Notes under the pieces: generated by a model
What the model saw: the letters and a program-made list of their open reading frames with translations, nothing else
Told to the model about the DNA's origin: nothing
Database searches by the model: none
Source: Ignavigranum ruoffiae
GTDB lineage: Bacteria; Bacillota; Bacilli; Lactobacillales; Aerococcaceae
Reading direction: 5' to 3'
Assembly (NCBI RefSeq): GCF_900110675.1
Contig: NZ_FOEN01000001.1
Location: forward strand, 124,001 to 188,000
DNA length: 64,000 nucleotides
Part shown: positions 18,975 to 27,841 of the stretch, in pieces
Layout: the number at the start of each line of letters is the position of its first letter
Position numbering within the stretch: position 1 is the first letter of the stretch
Translations under genes and position numbers: made by a program

Positions 18975-20012
18975 ATGAAAAAAATTGTAAACCTAATTTC
19001 AGTTTTCTTTTTGTTGGCTCTATCTTTTGTCGGTTTAACGTCAGTAGTATCTGCCCAAGATGCTCAAGAAATTGACACTCTGAGAGTTGCCTTTGTACCA
19101 TCACGTGATCCAGAAGAAATTATTACTGCGACTGAACCTTTGAAACAATTATTAATAGATGAATTGGCTAAGGAAGGTTTCAATGTGAAGAATGTTGAAA
19201 TCACGGTCGGAACCAATTACGAGGCAGTCGGCGAAGCTATGGCTGCAGGAACCGCTGATGTTGGTTTAATTCCTGGCGGTACCTATGTCCTATTCTCAGA
19301 TGATGTTGAAGTCCTATTAACTGCAACACGTAAAGGCTTAAGCAAGGATTCAGAAACTGCCAAAGATTGGAACGATGGCAAGGATACTGAACAAGTAGAC
19401 AAGCAAGTCACTTATTACAAAGGTTTAGTTATTGCTGGTCCTTCCAAGAAAGGTCAAGAATTGGCCGAAAAAGTTAATAATGGTGAAGAATTAACTTGGG
19501 AAGATTTAGATAGTGCTAATTGGAGTGTGATGTCTTCATCATCTTCTTCAGGTTATATCTATCCATCTATTTGGTTAAAAGAAAACTTTGGTAAACCTTT
19601 ATCCGATCTATCTAATATTGTTCAAGCAGAATCTTATGGGTCATCCGTTGCGCGTTTAGCTTCTGAACAAGTTGATATTGTGGTTGGTTTCGCTGACTTA
19701 CGGATGGACAATGCTGACGCTTGGACTTCTGAAATGGGTCGTGAGAAATCAATCTGGGAAGAAACTAATGTCATTGGGGTTACTCCAAATGTTTATAATG
19801 ATACAGTATCCGTATCAAAAACTTCAGAAATCATGTCTGATGAACTAAAAGAAGCATTGAAGAAAGCTTTCATTAATATTGCTCAAACCGATGAAGGTAA
19901 AGAAGTTATTGCAATCTACAATCATGAAGGCTACCAAGAAGCTTCAGATGCTGATTATGATACAGAACGTGAAGCTCAAAAAGTGCTTAAAGAAGCCGAA
20001 GGACAAAATTAA
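18975..20012 (+). CDS. phnD: PhnD-type phosphonate/phosphite ABC transporter substrate-binding protein, apparently not a lipoprotein
   Basis: A 345-residue periplasmic-binding-like protein. A Sec signal peptide (MKK, hydrophobic core about residues 9-24, likely cut after VVSA near residue 27) leads into RVAFVPSRDPEEI, the start of the PhnD fold. GTADVGLIPGG near 90 and a serine-rich SSSSSSGYIYPS loop near 180 resemble the oxyanion-binding site of PhnD and PtxB. The protein contains no cysteine, so it lacks a lipobox; binding proteins of monoderm bacteria are normally lipid anchored. Strong promoter and GGAGG site. A long hairpin separates it from phnC, which would let it be made in excess. 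Confidence 0.87.
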   Translation: MKKIVNLISVFFLLALSFVGLTSVVSAQDAQEIDTLRVAFVPSRDPEEIITATEPLKQLLIDELAKEGFNVKNVEITVGTNYEAVGEAMAAGTADVGLIPGGTYVLFSDDVEVLLTATRKGLSKDSETAKDWNDGKDTEQVDKQVTYYKGLVIAGPSKKGQELAEKVNNGEELTWEDLDSANWSVMSSSSSSGYIYPSIWLKENFGKPLSDLSNIVQAESYGSSVARLASEQVDIVVGFADLRMDNADAWTSEMGREKSIWEETNVIGVTPNVYNDTVSVSKTSEIMSDELKEALKKAFINIAQTDEGKEVIAIYNHEGYQEASDADYDTEREAQKVLKEAEGQN

Positions 20013-20046
20013 GTCGGGTTAGATTAGATAAATTAATCAAGACTTG

Positions 20047-20128
20047 AGAAAAACCGAATATTAATCTTTATCATCAGTGACCTTTCACTGACCTAACGGA
20101 TAGGATAGAGGTTATATTCGGTTTTTCT
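20047..20128 (+). other. 82-nt intercistronic double hairpin between phnD and phnC
   Basis: A perfect 15-bp outer stem, AGAAAAACCGAATAT (20047-20061) with ATATTCGGTTTTTCT (20114-20128), encloses a second hairpin TCAGTGA/TCACTGA (20074-20080 and 20085-20091). The 3' arm itself carries TTTTT but no U-run follows it. It may be a leaky terminator or an RNA-stabilising element that keeps phnD mRNA above phnC-E-E. Confidence 0.7.
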
Positions 20129-20156
20129 ATGTTTTTGAAATAGAAAGAGGCAGACG

Positions 20157-20915
20157 ATGATAAAATTTACAAATGTTTCAAAACAATATCCCAATGGGGT
20201 GATGGGGCTTAAAAATATTAATTTAACCATTGATCAGGGTGAATTTGTCGGGATTATCGGTTTGTCGGGTGCCGGTAAATCGACCTTAATTCGCACAATC
20301 AATCGAATGCATCCCATCACTGAAGGTGAACTGATTGTTAATGACATCAATGTCAGTGAGCTCAAAGGCAAAAGCTTGAGAAAGTTTCGCCGTCAGATTG
20401 GTATGATTTTCCAATCCTTCAACTTGGTAACCCGAGCCAAAGTGATTAATAATGTCTTAACTGCATTGGTGCCGGATCTGCCTTTCTGGCGAGTATTGGT
20501 AGGTTATTATACCAAAGATGAACAAATTAAAGCCCTACAAGCTTTGGATCGGGTAGGAATCTTGGATAAAGCCTATACCCGGGTGGATCAATTATCTGGG
20601 GGACAACAACAACGAGTGGCCTTAGCACGCACGATTGCCCAAGATCCTCAAATTATTCTAGCAGATGAACCGGTAGCAGCTTTAGACCCGGTCACAGCCA
20701 ATGTGGTGATGAATGACTTTAAACGGATTAATCAAGATGATAATATTACAGTTCTGATTAATATTCACCATGTGGAATTGGCTTTAGAATTCTGTGATCG
20801 AATCATTGGAATTCGTGATGGCGAGATTGTTTATGATGGACCAGCCGATCAAGTGACTGGTCAGGTCCTAGATTTAATTTATAAAGGTCAGCCTATTGAG
20901 AAGGAGGCCATCTAA
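20157..20915 (+). CDS. phnC: Phosphonate-type ABC transporter ATP-binding protein
   Basis: The 252-residue ATPase subunit of the importer. Walker A GLSGAGKST lies near residue 37, Q-loop FQSFNLV near 86, signature LSGGQQQRV near 146, Walker B IILADEP near 168 and the H-loop in INIHHVE near 202. The family signature fits PhnC/PtxA, including a long LVPDLPFWRVLVGYY insert before the signature that is typical of PhnC. Its TAATG junction overlaps the next gene by one base. Confidence 0.93.
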   Translation: MIKFTNVSKQYPNGVMGLKNINLTIDQGEFVGIIGLSGAGKSTLIRTINRMHPITEGELIVNDINVSELKGKSLRKFRRQIGMIFQSFNLVTRAKVINNVLTALVPDLPFWRVLVGYYTKDEQIKALQALDRVGILDKAYTRVDQLSGGQQQRVALARTIAQDPQIILADEPVAALDPVTANVVMNDFKRINQDDNITVLINIHHVELALEFCDRIIGIRDGEIVYDGPADQVTGQVLDLIYKGQPIEKEAI

Positions 20916-21739
20916 TGAATCACCGACCTAGAAAATTCTGGCCACAGAAGGAAATAACTTTGCCCAATGGCAAAACAGTTTATAAATCTTATTCGTTGGT
21001 ACCAATCATTCTTCTTATCATCGTGCTCTTATTTTATGGGGCGATGGAGATGACAGGATTTAATCTTCAAACCTTATTAAAGCGGGGGAATCAATTCTTC
21101 GTGATTTTAAAAAGGATGTACCCACCTAATCAAGACTTTATCAAGAATGTCCTACCGCCATTAATTGATACGATTAAGATGTCTGTATTAGGAACTGTGA
21201 TAGGCTCCGTCCTAGCTATTCCGATTGCCATCTTGGCTGCCAGTAATTTATCAATAAATATCTGGGTTTCTTCCTTGATGAAATTTATTTTGTCCTTTAT
21301 TCGGACGATGCCAACCTTAGTGACGGCCCTGATTTTGACATATATTTTTGGTTTAGGAACCTTTGCCGGGACCATTGCCATTGCTATTTTTACTTTTTCA
21401 TTTGTGGGTAAACAGCTTTATGAAGCGATTGAGACAGCCGATCTGCTTCCTTATGAAGCCTTAGAGGCTTTAGGAGCTGGTAAAATTCGTTCCTTCTTAG
21501 CCGCCTTGGCTCCTCAAGTCTTGCCTGCCTATCTTTCAGTGAGTCTTTATACCTTTGAAGGGAACGTACGTCATGCGGCCATCTTGGGTTATGTCGGTGC
21601 CGGCGGGATTGGAATTATTTTGAATGAAAATATTGCCTGGCGCCAATATGATAATGTGGGTATGATTTTGATTTGCCTATTTATCACGGTTGCCATCATT
21701 GAAAGTTTTAGCCGTTATCTTAGACGTAAACTCACTTAA
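20915..21739 (+). CDS. phnE: Phosphonate-type ABC transporter permease (first PhnE)
   Basis: A 274-residue inner-membrane permease with about six helices. The EAA-type coupling loop is near residues 165-200 (EALEALGAGKIRSFLAALAPQ), and NVRHAAILGYVGAGGIG lies at the C-terminal end, a hallmark of PhnE. A charged, proline-rich N-terminal tail (HRPRKFWPQKEI) precedes the first helix. It is coupled to phnC by TAATG and followed 12 bases later by a second permease, so the channel is probably a heterodimer. Confidence 0.92.
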   Translation: MNHRPRKFWPQKEITLPNGKTVYKSYSLVPIILLIIVLLFYGAMEMTGFNLQTLLKRGNQFFVILKRMYPPNQDFIKNVLPPLIDTIKMSVLGTVIGSVLAIPIAILAASNLSINIWVSSLMKFILSFIRTMPTLVTALILTYIFGLGTFAGTIAIAIFTFSFVGKQLYEAIETADLLPYEALEALGAGKIRSFLAALAPQVLPAYLSVSLYTFEGNVRHAAILGYVGAGGIGIILNENIAWRQYDNVGMILICLFITVAIIESFSRYLRRKLT

Positions 21740-21751
21740 AGGAGGGTAAAG

Positions 21752-22561
21752 ATGATTGATCGAATTAATGAAATGTATGAGAAACGAAGTCGCCATACCT
21801 GGCAGACCCTAGCTTGGACCGTCTTTACCATTGGGGTGGTGGCTTGGTCCTTGACCACGGTCGACCAAGTACAGTTAAGTTCTAATGGGGGTAAGATTGC
21901 CGCCGGGATTATGAACGGGATTCTCTCGCCGGACAAGAATTTATTGTTTAATGTCACTAAGAAATCTGTCCCATTCTTATTACTAGAAACGATGGCTATC
22001 GCCTTCTTAGGAACCATCGTTGGCACTGTTTTTTCTTTTCCTTTAGCTTTCCTAGCTTCCAAAAGAGTCGTCCCCACACCAGTAATGATCGTTACTCGAG
22101 TCCTAATTATGGCGATCCGTACTATTCCTGGCTTTGTCTATGGACTCATGTTTATCCGGGTAACTGGACCAGGGGCCTTTGCTGGATTGATGACTTTGTC
22201 TGTAACTTCAATTGGAATGATTACGAAATTATTTAGTGAAACAATCGATGATATGGATACCTCGATTTTAGAGGCTTTAGATGCTGCGGGTTGTAATGGC
22301 TTTGAGAAGATTCGTTGTGGGATTCTTCCTCAATTATGGTCCAGTCTCTTATCTACCGTGGTCTTTCGGTTCGATATGAATTTACGTGATGCTACTATTT
22401 TGGGCTTGGTAGGAGCCGGGGGGATTGGAGCACCTTTGATCTTTGCCATGTCTTCATATCGATGGAATGAAGTCGGCGCCATTCTGATTGGTTTAATTAT
22501 ACTCATCTTAATTGTCGAGTATTGCTCAACCTATATTCGCAAACGACTCGCTCATGGCTAA
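21752..22561 (+). CDS. phnE: Phosphonate-type ABC transporter permease (second PhnE)
   Basis: A 269-residue permease paralogous to the preceding one, with six predicted helices, a coupling loop near 160-195 (LEALDAAGCNGFEKIRCGI) and the matching C-terminal block NLRDATILGLVGAGGIGAP. Two-permease phnD-C-E-E clusters are known in staphylococci and related Firmicutes. No C-P lyase, phosphonatase or phosphite dehydrogenase gene lies in the window, so what happens to the imported compound is not shown here. Confidence 0.92.
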   Translation: MIDRINEMYEKRSRHTWQTLAWTVFTIGVVAWSLTTVDQVQLSSNGGKIAAGIMNGILSPDKNLLFNVTKKSVPFLLLETMAIAFLGTIVGTVFSFPLAFLASKRVVPTPVMIVTRVLIMAIRTIPGFVYGLMFIRVTGPGAFAGLMTLSVTSIGMITKLFSETIDDMDTSILEALDAAGCNGFEKIRCGILPQLWSSLLSTVVFRFDMNLRDATILGLVGAGGIGAPLIFAMSSYRWNEVGAILIGLIILILIVEYCSTYIRKRLAHG

Positions 22562-22594
22562 GTAAGAGACGGAGTTGATGACAAGGATTAGACC

Positions 22595-22627
22595 TTGCCC
22601 AGCCTAGCAAATTGTGTTAATATTAAC
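22595..22627 (+). promoter_or_regulatory. Promoter of the rimP-nusA-infB operon with palindrome on the -10
   Basis: TTGCCC (22595-22600), 17-bp spacer, TAATAT (22618-22623). The -10 lies inside a perfect 12-bp palindrome GTTAATATTAAC (22616-22627). The terminator-like hairpin at 22647 lies downstream of it. Confidence 0.55.
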
Positions 22628-22646
22628 TTGTATCAAAATGACGTGT

Positions 22647-22674
22647 GGAGTGAGCGGTAACGCTCGCTCTTTTT
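22647..22674 (+). terminator. Intrinsic terminator, possible attenuator ahead of rimP-nusA
   Basis: GAGTGAGCG (22648-22656), loop GTAA, CGCTCGCTC (22661-22669; one mismatch), then TTTTT. It ends phnE transcription. It also lies downstream of the putative rimP promoter, with no evident promoter in the 35 bases before rimP, so it may attenuate the operon. Confidence 0.8.
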
Positions 22675-22708
22675 ATTGGCATAGTAGAATTCTAAAATGA
22701 GGTGAAAA

Positions 22709-23182
22709 ATGAGTACAATTATTGATAAGGTAACGCCTATTGTAGAAGAAATCGTGAACGATTTACACGCCAAGTTAGTGGATATTGAATATGTTAAGGA
22801 AGGTAAGAGCTGGTTTTTAAGAGTGTATGCCGATAAGGAGAACGGAATCGATCTAGATGATTGTGCTTTGATTAGTGAACAACTCAGTCTAGCTCTGGAT
22901 CAACTTGACCCAGATCCATTTCCTTCAGCTTATTATTTAGAAGTGTCTTCACCAGGGGTGGAGCGCCCGCTGAAGACGCAAGAGGATATGCTGGCAGCGA
23001 TTGATCAGTATATTCACTTAGACTATTATAGTCCGCAATATAAACAGAAATTTCATGAAGGTTTCTTGCGCGCCGTTGATGAAGAGACTTACCAAATTGA
23101 AATCATGGATAAGACTCGTAAGAAACTCTTAGACATTCCTAAAAAAAGTGTCGCTAAAGCGCGCCTAGCTGTTAAATTTTAG
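22709..23182 (+). CDS. rimP: Ribosome maturation factor RimP
   Basis: A 157-residue protein required for 30S maturation, always found ahead of nusA. The N-terminal domain has VDIEYVKEGKSWFLRVYADKE, then the DLDDCALISEQLSLALD block and the diagnostic YYLEVSSPGVERPLKT motif near 78-93. The C-terminal Sm-like beta domain follows. The ribosome binding site is GAGGTG. It is first gene of the conserved rimP-nusA-ylxR-ylxQ-infB-rbfA operon. Confidence 0.97.
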   Translation: MSTIIDKVTPIVEEIVNDLHAKLVDIEYVKEGKSWFLRVYADKENGIDLDDCALISEQLSLALDQLDPDPFPSAYYLEVSSPGVERPLKTQEDMLAAIDQYIHLDYYSPQYKQKFHEGFLRAVDEETYQIEIMDKTRKKLLDIPKKSVAKARLAVKF

Positions 23183-23200
23183 AATATTTGAGGTGATAGA

Positions 23201-24475
23201 ATGAGCAAAGAACTAGTTCAAGCCATGGATCTATTAGAAGAAGAAAAAGGGATTAATCGTGAAATTATCAAGGAAGCCTTAGAAACGGCCTTAGAATTGG
23301 CCTATAAGAAAAATTATGGCCAAGCTCAGAATGTTGAAGTAGATTTCAATCTAGAAACAGGCGATATTAAAGTCTATTCAGTCAAGGAAGTAGTAGAAAC
23401 TAATTTTGATTCTACTTTAGAGATTAGTTTAGAAGAAGCTCGTCAAATTAATCGAGTTTACGAAATTGGCGACCATATTAAATTTGAAGTCACACCCAAG
23501 GATTTCGGTCGGATTGCCACGCAAACAGCAAAACATGTTGTCATGCAACGGATTCGCGAAGCTGAACGCGATATTATTTACAATGAATATATCCAATATG
23601 AAGATGAAATATTAACTGGAACGATCGAACGCATTGATAACCGTTTTGTCTATGTGAATTTAGGTAAGGTAGAAGCGGTTATGCCAATTCGTGAACAAAT
23701 TCCGGGCGAAACCTTTACCATGGACCAGCGGATTAAAGTGTATGTGGTCAAAGTGGATAAGACTACTCGAGGACCACAGATTGTAGTGAGTCGTTCTCAT
23801 GAAGATTTCCTTCGCCGTCTATTTGAGCAACAAGTTCCTGAGATTTATGAAGGGATTGTTGAAATCATGGCCATCGCTCGTGAAGCTGGCGACCGAGCCA
23901 AGGTCGCTGTTCGCTCTAGAGATCCTCAGGTGGATCCAGTAGGAACATGTGTCGGCCAAGGCGGTCAACGGGTTCAAACGATAGTCAGTGAACTGCATGG
24001 CGAGAATATGGATATTATTGAATATCATGAAGATCCATCCATCTTTATTAAGAACGCCATGAATCCTGCAGATGTGGTCGATGTATTCTTCCAGGAAGAA
24101 GATAACGTGGCTTTAGTCGTGGTGCCAGATTATCAATTATCCTTAGCCATCGGTAAAAAAGGACAAAATGCACGGTTAGCAGCTCGACTCACTGGTCACA
24201 AAATTGATATTAAATCAGAATCAGCCTATGAAGAATATTTAACCGAGTTACAAGAAGAACCTAAGGAAGAGATTCTGGCTGATGTGGAAAATGAAGAATT
24301 AGACCCAGCAAATGAAATGAATCTAGTAAGCGAAGATTCAACGCTGACCAATGAGAATAGCAATTTAGCCTCAGACTCAGTGGATGAGATTGATTCAGCA
24401 ACCATTGATAATGATGAGCTTGCTTTAGAAGACGATTCAGAGACTATAGAAGATTCTGAGACAGAAATAGAATAG
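23201..24475 (+). CDS. nusA: Transcription termination/antitermination protein NusA with acidic tail
   Basis: Binds RNA polymerase and nascent RNA to control pausing, termination and antitermination. An N-terminal polymerase-binding domain (about 1-125) is followed by S1 (about 132-200, with ILTGTIERIDNRFVYVNLGK), then two KH domains (near 230-345, with DPVGTCVGQGGQRVQTI and LSLAIGKKGQNARLAARLTG). The protein has 424 residues, some 50 more than B. subtilis NusA. The excess is a C-terminal stretch from about residue 350 made mostly of Asp, Glu, Ser and Asn with almost no basic residues. Such tails are known in proteobacterial NusA as acidic repeats, but this one is not visibly repeated. Confidence 0.96.
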   Translation: MSKELVQAMDLLEEEKGINREIIKEALETALELAYKKNYGQAQNVEVDFNLETGDIKVYSVKEVVETNFDSTLEISLEEARQINRVYEIGDHIKFEVTPKDFGRIATQTAKHVVMQRIREAERDIIYNEYIQYEDEILTGTIERIDNRFVYVNLGKVEAVMPIREQIPGETFTMDQRIKVYVVKVDKTTRGPQIVVSRSHEDFLRRLFEQQVPEIYEGIVEIMAIAREAGDRAKVAVRSRDPQVDPVGTCVGQGGQRVQTIVSELHGENMDIIEYHEDPSIFIKNAMNPADVVDVFFQEEDNVALVVVPDYQLSLAIGKKGQNARLAARLTGHKIDIKSESAYEEYLTELQEEPKEEILADVENEELDPANEMNLVSEDSTLTNENSNLASDSVDEIDSATIDNDELALEDDSETIEDSETEIE

Positions 24476-24490
24476 AAAAGAGGAAGATCG

Positions 24491-24802
24491 ATGGCAAAAC
24501 AAGGACAAAAAACTAAAAAAATTCCCATGCGCCGTTGTGTCGTTTCTCAAGAGATGTTTCCTAAAAAAGAACTCGTGCGAATTGTAAAAAATAAAGAGGG
24601 CGAGATTTTTATTGATCCCACTGGAAAACAAAATGGTCGCGGCGCCTATGTTGGTTTAGAACCTAAACTCGTACAGAAAGCTAAAAAACAAAAAACTTTT
24701 GATAAAGTCTTTGGCATGAGCATTAGTGAAGCGTTCTATGATGAACTCTATGAATATGTTGACCGGCAAAAAGCAAGGAAAGAATTATTCAATGAATCAT
24801 GA
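24491..24802 (+). CDS. ylxR: YlxR/RnpM family RNA-binding protein (DUF448)
   Basis: A small basic protein of 103 residues. It has the family motif RRCVVSQEMFPKKELVRIVK near the N-terminus and DPTGKQNGRGAYVGLEP near residue 40-57, and a lysine-rich loop after it. YlxR in B. subtilis has been linked to RNase P modulation and binding of RNA. It lies between nusA and ylxQ as usual; the 3' end overlaps the ylxQ start by 11 bases. Confidence 0.93.
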   Translation: MAKQGQKTKKIPMRRCVVSQEMFPKKELVRIVKNKEGEIFIDPTGKQNGRGAYVGLEPKLVQKAKKQKTFDKVFGMSISEAFYDELYEYVDRQKARKELFNES

Positions 24803-25106
24803 TAAAGCATTAAAATTATTGGGTTTGGCTTTAAGAGCAGGCAAGCTTGTGCACGGAGATGAAGCGGTAGAGAAAGCTGTGAAGCGTGATAAAGTCGCCT
24901 GTATCATCCTAGCCAAAGATATTAGTCAAGCGACTTATAGTCGTTATCAACGTTTAAGCCAAGTCCACCATGTTCCCTGCATAAATAATTTTACGCGAGA
25001 TGAATTAAGTCATGCTCTGAATAAGAGTCGGTCCATCTTAGGAATTACAGATCGAGGAATGTCGGCGAAATTTTTATCTTATCAGACTGGAGAAGAACGT
25101 ATATGA
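24792..25106 (+). CDS. ylxQ: L7Ae-family ribosomal protein-like YlxQ
   Basis: A 104-residue L7Ae/L30e/S12e-fold protein that binds kink-turn RNA. It opens MNHDKALKLLGLALRAGKLVHGDEAVEKA, with the fold's first helix and strand, followed by IILAKDISQATYSRY and a HVPCINNFTRDELSHALN segment. The start at 24792 lies within the end of ylxR and gives the family N-terminus; a longer frame reaching back to 24726 is only ylxR overlap. The C-terminus contains the ILGITDRGMS motif expected of the family. Confidence 0.92.
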   Translation: MNHDKALKLLGLALRAGKLVHGDEAVEKAVKRDKVACIILAKDISQATYSRYQRLSQVHHVPCINNFTRDELSHALNKSRSILGITDRGMSAKFLSYQTGEERI

Positions 25107-25129
25107 ATGAATAACAGGAAGGTGATTTC

Positions 25130-27385
25130 ATGACATCAAAACGCATCTATGAATTTGCAAAAGAAAATAACCATTCGAGTAAAGAAATTCTTGAATTAGC
25201 TAAGAAGAAAGGCCTTGAATTTGGTAGTCACATGTCTTCAATGACAGATAAGGAACAAGACATTCTACTAAAGGCATTGAAAAGTTCAGGACCTAGCGTA
25301 AAGGCTAGCCCAAAATCCGACAAAAAAACTAAGCAAACCGAACAAAAAGGACCGTCCAAGACTAAACAAGGAAAGGCCCGAAAAGAAAGCCAAAAAGACG
25401 GAAAACATAAGGAATCTGCCCAAGAAGCGAGTCAGAAAAAACGTTCTTCGCAACGTAAAGATCACCGCCAGAAGGGACAAAGAGCGGACCAATCGCAAAC
25501 TCATCGTGGTCAAGATTCTCATTCTAAAGATGAGCCGCTTCGTCGTCGCCGCCATCGCCGAGGACATCGTCGTCCACAAGCCGAAACACCTTCAAAAGGC
25601 ATTACCAAACGTAAGCATAAAGATTTGCCAGAAGTATTCGAATACAGTGAAGGCATGAATATCCAAGATATTGCTAAAATCTTCCACCGAGATGCGACAG
25701 AAATCATTAAGAAATTAATGATGCTTGGGGTAATGGCTAATCAAAACCAAGCCCTATCCAAAGATGTCATCGAATTAATTGCCTTAGAATATGGCGTTGA
25801 AGCCAAAGAAAAAGTAGTCATTGATATGACTGACTTGGATCAATTCTTCGAAGAAGATGAAGAGAATGTGGACCAACTTGAAGAACGTCCCGCAGTGGTT
25901 ACGATTATGGGGCATGTCGACCATGGAAAGACCACCTTGCTAGATCAACTGCGCCATAGTCGAGTGACTGAAGGAGAAGCGGGCGGTATTACTCAACATA
26001 TTGGGGCATATCAAATTAATAGTGATGGTAAAATTATCACTTTCTTAGATACTCCTGGACATGAGGCCTTTACCACTATGCGGGCGCGTGGTGCCGATGT
26101 GACCGATATTGCTATCATCGTCGTTGCTGCCGATGACGGCGTCATGCCTCAAACCGTAGAAGCGATTAACCATGCTAAAGCCGCTGAGGTTCCAGTTATT
26201 GTAGCGGTCAATAAGATTGACAAACCAACCGCCAATCCTGATCGGGTCAAGCAAGAATTAACCGAGCATGGTTTAATTCCTGAAGAATGGGGCGGAGACA
26301 CTATCTTTGTTGAAATCTCGGCCAAATTTAATAAGAATATCGAAGAACTTTTAGAGATGATTCTGTTAGTGGCTGAGGTTCGAGAATTACAGGCGAATCC
26401 AGAAAGAATGGCAGTAGGTTCTGTGATTGAAGCCCGTTTGGACAAGGGTCAAGGACCCACAGCGACCCTTCTAGTACAAAATGGAACTTTAAATATTGGT
26501 GATCCAATTGTGATTGGTAATACGTATGGACGAGTAAGAACCATGGTCAATGATCAAGGACGTCGAATTAAACACGCTGGTCCATCAACGCCAGTTGAAA
26601 TTACGGGGCTCAATGATGCGCCACAAGCCGGAGATTTATTTGTAGTCTTTGAAGATGAGAAGACTGCCCGTCAAGCCGGTGAAGAACGTGCTCAAAAAGC
26701 CTTGCAAGAATCACGCAATGCTAACCAGAAAGTGACCTTAGATAATCTCTTCCAAAGCTTACAAGAGGGCGAACTTAAGACGGTGAATATTATTATCAAG
26801 GCGGATGTCCAAGGATCTGTAGAAGCTTTGGCCGCTTCCCTGCAAAAAATTCAAGTGGAAGGGGTCAATGTATCCATTGTCCATAGTGCCGTCGGTGCTA
26901 TCAATGAATCAGACGTATCATTAGCTGTGGCTTCTGAAGCGATTATCGTTGGTTTCAATGTTCGACCAACCGCTCAAGCGCGTTCACAAGCTGAAAGCCA
27001 AGAAGTCGATATTCGCTTGTACCGGGTGATTTATCAAGCGATTGAAGAAATCGAATCCGCGATGAAAGGCCTACTCGATCCAGAATTTGAAGAAGAAATT
27101 CAAGGTCAGGCTCAAGTCCGTGAAACCTTCGTCGTATCTAAGGTTGGAACCATTGCCGGAGCATTTGTGACTGATGGTTACATTCAACGTAATAGCCAAG
27201 TCCGTTTGATTCGTGACAATATTGTGATTCATGACGGCGAAATTGCTAGCCTTAAACGATTCCAAGATGATGCACGTGAAGTGAAGAAAGGCTTCGAATG
27301 TGGTATTATGTTAGAAAGCTTTAATGATATTAAAGTTGATGATGTGATTGAAGCCTATCATATGGTTGAAATCGAACGTAAATAA
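25130..27385 (+). CDS. infB: Translation initiation factor IF-2
   Basis: GTPase that places initiator tRNA on the 30S subunit. The protein has 751 residues. An N-terminal helical domain (about 1-50, [22 protein letters not shown]) is followed by a low-complexity basic linker rich in Lys, Gln and Ser (about 55-165, ending in an Arg/His-rich [11 protein letters not shown] patch). Next are IF2_N near 168-220, the G domain with [10 protein letters not shown] near 263, DTPGHEAF near 309 and NKID near 363, and C-terminal domains II-IV. The linker is variable in the family. Ribosome binding site AGGAAGGTG. Confidence 0.98.
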   Translation: MTSKRIYEFAKENNHSSKEILELAKKKGLEFGSHMSSMTDKEQDILLKALKSSGPSVKASPKSDKKTKQTEQKGPSKTKQGKARKESQKDGKHKESAQEASQKKRSSQRKDHRQKGQRADQSQTHRGQDSHSKDEPLRRRRHRRGHRRPQAETPSKGITKRKHKDLPEVFEYSEGMNIQDIAKIFHRDATEIIKKLMMLGVMANQNQALSKDVIELIALEYGVEAKEKVVIDMTDLDQFFEEDEENVDQLEERPAVVTIMGHVDHGKTTLLDQLRHSRVTEGEAGGITQHIGAYQINSDGKIITFLDTPGHEAFTTMRARGADVTDIAIIVVAADDGVMPQTVEAINHAKAAEVPVIVAVNKIDKPTANPDRVKQELTEHGLIPEEWGGDTIFVEISAKFNKNIEELLEMILLVAEVRELQANPERMAVGSVIEARLDKGQGPTATLLVQNGTLNIGDPIVIGNTYGRVRTMVNDQGRRIKHAGPSTPVEITGLNDAPQAGDLFVVFEDEKTARQAGEERAQKALQESRNANQKVTLDNLFQSLQEGELKTVNIIIKADVQGSVEALAASLQKIQVEGVNVSIVHSAVGAINESDVSLAVASEAIIVGFNVRPTAQARSQAESQEVDIRLYRVIYQAIEEIESAMKGLLDPEFEEEIQGQAQVRETFVVSKVGTIAGAFVTDGYIQRNSQVRLIRDNIVIHDGEIASLKRFQDDAREVKKGFECGIMLESFNDIKVDDVIEAYHMVEIERK

Positions 27386-27405
27386 ATACAAAGGAGGATG
27401 TCACC

Positions 27406-27747
27406 ATGACAAACTATCGGGTGGGACGAGTAAGACAAGAAATTCTCAAAGAAATTAGCGACATATTAATGCGCGTGGTCAAGGATCCCCGAGTAGAAGG
27501 GGTGACGATTACCGATGTCGATTTAACGGGCGATTTATCTGAAGCGACCGTATATTTCTCTACTTTGTCCGACAAGGCTGGCGAAAGACAAAAGACCCAA
27601 GCTGGTTTAGATGCCGCCACTGGTTTAGTCCGCAAAGAAATTGCCAAACGAATTAAACTGTATAAGGCGCCTGAAATTAAATTTGTCCGTGACAGCTCAA
27701 TTGACTATGGTCAACGCATTGATCAGTTGCTAGATAAATTGCATTAA
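27406..27747 (+). CDS. rbfA: Ribosome-binding factor A
   Basis: A KH-like cold-shock and 16S maturation factor of 113 residues. It begins with RVGRVRQEILKEISDILMRV, then DPRVEGVTITDVDLTGDLSEATVYF (conserved beta region) and closes with a PEIKFVRDSSIDYGQRIDQLLD segment. Strong AAGGAGG site. It is the last gene of the rimP operon, followed by a long-armed terminator. Confidence 0.97.
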   Translation: MTNYRVGRVRQEILKEISDILMRVVKDPRVEGVTITDVDLTGDLSEATVYFSTLSDKAGERQKTQAGLDAATGLVRKEIAKRIKLYKAPEIKFVRDSSIDYGQRIDQLLDKLH

Positions 27748-27793
27748 GAAGACCAGGATTAATCGGGCTAAGCTCACTAGCTTATCAATGATC

Positions 27794-27841
27794 GACCAAG
27801 TGTTTGCTGTTCTAATTTGACAGTGAACACTTGGTCTTTTT
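27794..27841 (+). terminator. Intrinsic terminator after rbfA
   Basis: GACCAAGTGTT (27794-27804) pairs perfectly with AACACTTGGTC (27826-27836), followed by TTTTT. Confidence 0.93.

Noticed and set aside
18975-22561. Complete phosphonate-degrading system
   Set aside because: Only the uptake genes are present; there is no C-P lyase, phosphonatase or phosphite dehydrogenase in the window.
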